From the NCBI GenBank assembly GCA_022821725.1, contig JAJEDB010000061.1, positions 62,001 through 126,000 of the forward strand: a DNA stretch of 64,000 bases. Direction: 5' to 3'. The notes under the pieces were generated by a model. The model was not told the origin of the DNA and did not search any database. It saw only the letters and a list, made by a program, of their open reading frames with translations. This document shows, one piece after another, positions 62,830-64,000 of this stretch (within the stretch, counting starts at the first letter, position 1; each line of letters begins with the position of its first letter). Origin of the DNA: Candidatus Poribacteria bacterium. GTDB lineage: Bacteria > Poribacteria > WGA-4E > WGA-3G. Made by a program: the position numbers and the translations under genes.

Positions 62830-63174
62830 ATGGCAAGGATAGGACCAATGAATGTCAACGTAGCAAACGAAAAATACCAATTTGTTGTTTACGATTTGAA
62901 TGGACCGGAATACAATGCACCAGGGGTTTATATCTTTTCAAAAGGTACACCTAATGCCCAAGGTGGAAACAATCACCAATTTTTGTACATTGGGCAGACC
63001 GAAACTCTTAGGGATCGATTGAATCCAGGTCATGAAAAATGGGATAAAGCTCGCCATCTTGGTATGAATTATGTATCTGTTTATGTGCCTTATCCTACCG
63101 AGTCACGATTCAATATTGAGCAACGTTTGATTGATCATTTTAGACCACCACTCAACGATCAATTCAGACGATAA
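62830..63174 (+). CDS. Small GIY-YIG nuclease-domain protein
   Basis: A 114-residue protein. PGVYIFSKG and QFLYIGQTETLRDRLNPGHEKW form the GVY-YIG core with R in RDRL. EQRLIDHFRPPLNDQ carries the metal-binding glutamate and the final N. The domain is nearly the whole protein, as in stand-alone GIY-YIG proteins of accessory DNA. AAGGAGAC precedes the ATG at 62830. The broken relative lies 100 bp upstream, so this looks like a duplicated gene. Confidence 0.83.
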   Translation: MARIGPMNVNVANEKYQFVVYDLNGPEYNAPGVYIFSKGTPNAQGGNNHQFLYIGQTETLRDRLNPGHEKWDKARHLGMNYVSVYVPYPTESRFNIEQRLIDHFRPPLNDQFRR

Positions 63175-63245
63175 CGAGTGCATTATTGGGGAGGTACGAA
63201 TAAGTTTTCATCATACGAACGAAATAATAAAGAAAGGACAAATCA

Positions 63246-63773
63246 ATGTATACACTTAACATTAGCCGTCAACTCATTACATTCTGTGCAAAGCTTCAAA
63301 TATACAACCCTAGACCAAAATTATCAAAACGATGTCCGATTGCATTAGCAGCGGATGCCAAGGGACTATTCGAGGCTACAGCTTGTAAAAAACATCTTGC
63401 TTGGAAGGAACATCCAGACTCGACACATTGGATGGCAGCTGAATATAGCAGCACAATTACCGATTGGATGAGTCGGTTTGATAGGTATCACAAATATCCT
63501 GCTATGTTGTTTGAACATGTACTACCTGTTGTGATTCGGATTGCGAAATTGCCTAAACGTACAGGGTCAATTGCCACCCATATTGTGATGACGCGTTCAA
63601 AACTGAATAAGGAATATATCCAGCGAACACCAAAAATGTGTCGTAAGGCTATAAGTTTTTCATGTTATGATAAGATACTTGGGCAAGATACCCAGATTGA
63701 TAGGGCAAAAGTGAATTTGGGGTATCCAAAAAGACAGCAAATTTATACCGAGTCGTTAAGAAATTTTGGATGA
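63246..63773 (+). CDS. Hypothetical protein (175 aa)
   Basis: No family recognised. The protein is basic with several cysteines (TFCAKL, SKRCPIA, TACKKH, KMCRKA, FSCYDK), aromatic-rich in the middle (LAWKEHPDSTHWMAAEYSST, WMSRFDRYHKYPAMLFEH) and without membrane segments. AAAGGACAAATCA precedes the ATG. It follows the GIY-YIG gene by about 70 bp in the same orientation, in the AT-rich accessory stretch. A nuclease or phage-linked role would be guesswork. Confidence 0.6.
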   Translation: MYTLNISRQLITFCAKLQIYNPRPKLSKRCPIALAADAKGLFEATACKKHLAWKEHPDSTHWMAAEYSSTITDWMSRFDRYHKYPAMLFEHVLPVVIRIAKLPKRTGSIATHIVMTRSKLNKEYIQRTPKMCRKAISFSCYDKILGQDTQIDRAKVNLGYPKRQQIYTESLRNFG

Positions 63774-63845
63774 TGTATTCTAACGTCCAAAGCGTCATAA
63801 AATCACATGTTCACAATTATACGTAAAGTTAAAATATTATAAAAA

Positions 63846-64000
63846 ATGCCTTATAAAGAAAGCCCTCACTTTAAAACTCCATGCCTAACAGAACCTTTAT
63901 GGAGATATATGCATATAGATAAATTTATGTCAATGGTCAATAAACAATTACTTTACTTTCCGAAAATTACTGTATTTAAGGACATATATGAAGGAGCACT
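63846..64000 (+). CDS. DUF2971-like protein, N-terminal part (cut by window end)
   Basis: The frame is open from the ATG at 63846 to the end of the window (51 codons). It contains EPLWRYMHIDKFMSM, then LLYFPKITVFKDIYEG, a pattern typical of DUF2971 (LWRY..., YF.....F.D..EG). Such proteins are common in phage-defence and other accessory regions; function unknown. The start is not certain since the upstream 70 bp are AT-rich with no clear ribosome site. Confidence 0.6.
   Translation, partial: MPYKESPHFKTPCLTEPLWRYMHIDKFMSMVNKQLLYFPKITVFKDIYEGA

Overview
This window comes from a Gram-negative (diderm) bacterium of moderate GC content. Outer-membrane assembly genes (bamA, a Skp/OmpH chaperone, lpxD), lipoprotein genes (lnt, lolC/E, lolD) and PorV-like and DUF5916 outer-membrane proteins all point that way. 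Frequent LamG-type secreted proteins, sulfatase, Gfo/Idh/MocA and TIM-barrel sugar genes, many palindromic intergenic repeats, and archaeal-type GGGP/DGGGP synthase genes beside lpxD fit a Candidatus Poribacteria-like (FCB-affiliated) lineage. That placement is inference from gene content; no marker search was run.

Layout. 0-1.5 kb: metal (Mn/Zn/Fe) ABC-3 permeases. 1.5-5.8 kb: a small coiled-coil membrane protein, a large DUF255 thioredoxin-like protein fused to a DsbD-N-like domain, a HicB-like/RelE-like toxin-antitoxin pair and a LamG protein. 5.9-9.8 kb: a glycosidase-like propeller, a DegT aminotransferase and an autoproteolytic S58 peptidase. 9.9-16.2 kb (minus): one apparent transcription unit with a strong promoter, four small exported or membrane proteins, an STT3-type oligosaccharyltransferase and an alkaline-phosphatase-superfamily hydrolase. 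16.2-29.3 kb: a sugar-acid and sulfated-glycan style catabolic region (sulfatase, UxuA-like dehydratase, two Gfo/Idh/MocA enzymes, an oligogalacturonate-lyase-like propeller, a sugar isomerase, SMP-30 lactonase), plus LamG and beta-gamma-crystallin proteins. 29.3-31 kb: a tandem PurS protein, a PIG-L deacetylase and a small diheme cytochrome.

31-49.4 kb is a long minus-strand run: lnt, prfB (with programmed frameshift), lysS, an acetyltransferase, lolC/E, lolD, ilvE, bamA, skp, lpxD, ubiA-type DGGGP synthase, a TrmH-type methyltransferase, GGGP synthase, grpE, dnaJ, prmA. It joins translation, envelope biogenesis, protein folding and a potential archaeal-type ether-lipid branch. 49.7-57.4 kb: DUF5916, PorV-like and DUF5683 proteins, a DapA-family aldolase and RqcH. 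57.4-64 kb looks accessory: an HsdR-N-like nuclease protein, a secreted-protein gene broken by an in-frame stop, groEL with a strong sigma-70 promoter, and then an AT-rich stretch with repeats, an intact and a broken GIY-YIG gene and a DUF2971-like gene cut by the window edge.

Features running across the window are a dispersed leader repeat with a Shine-Dalgarno core (5'-CCGCAAGGAATAATTAAAAA-like) in front of several genes, several families of perfect hairpin repeats, one of which has expanded in frame inside a gene, and a shared C-terminal tail (V-D/S-P..K-L..T-W-G..K..R) on three exported proteins.
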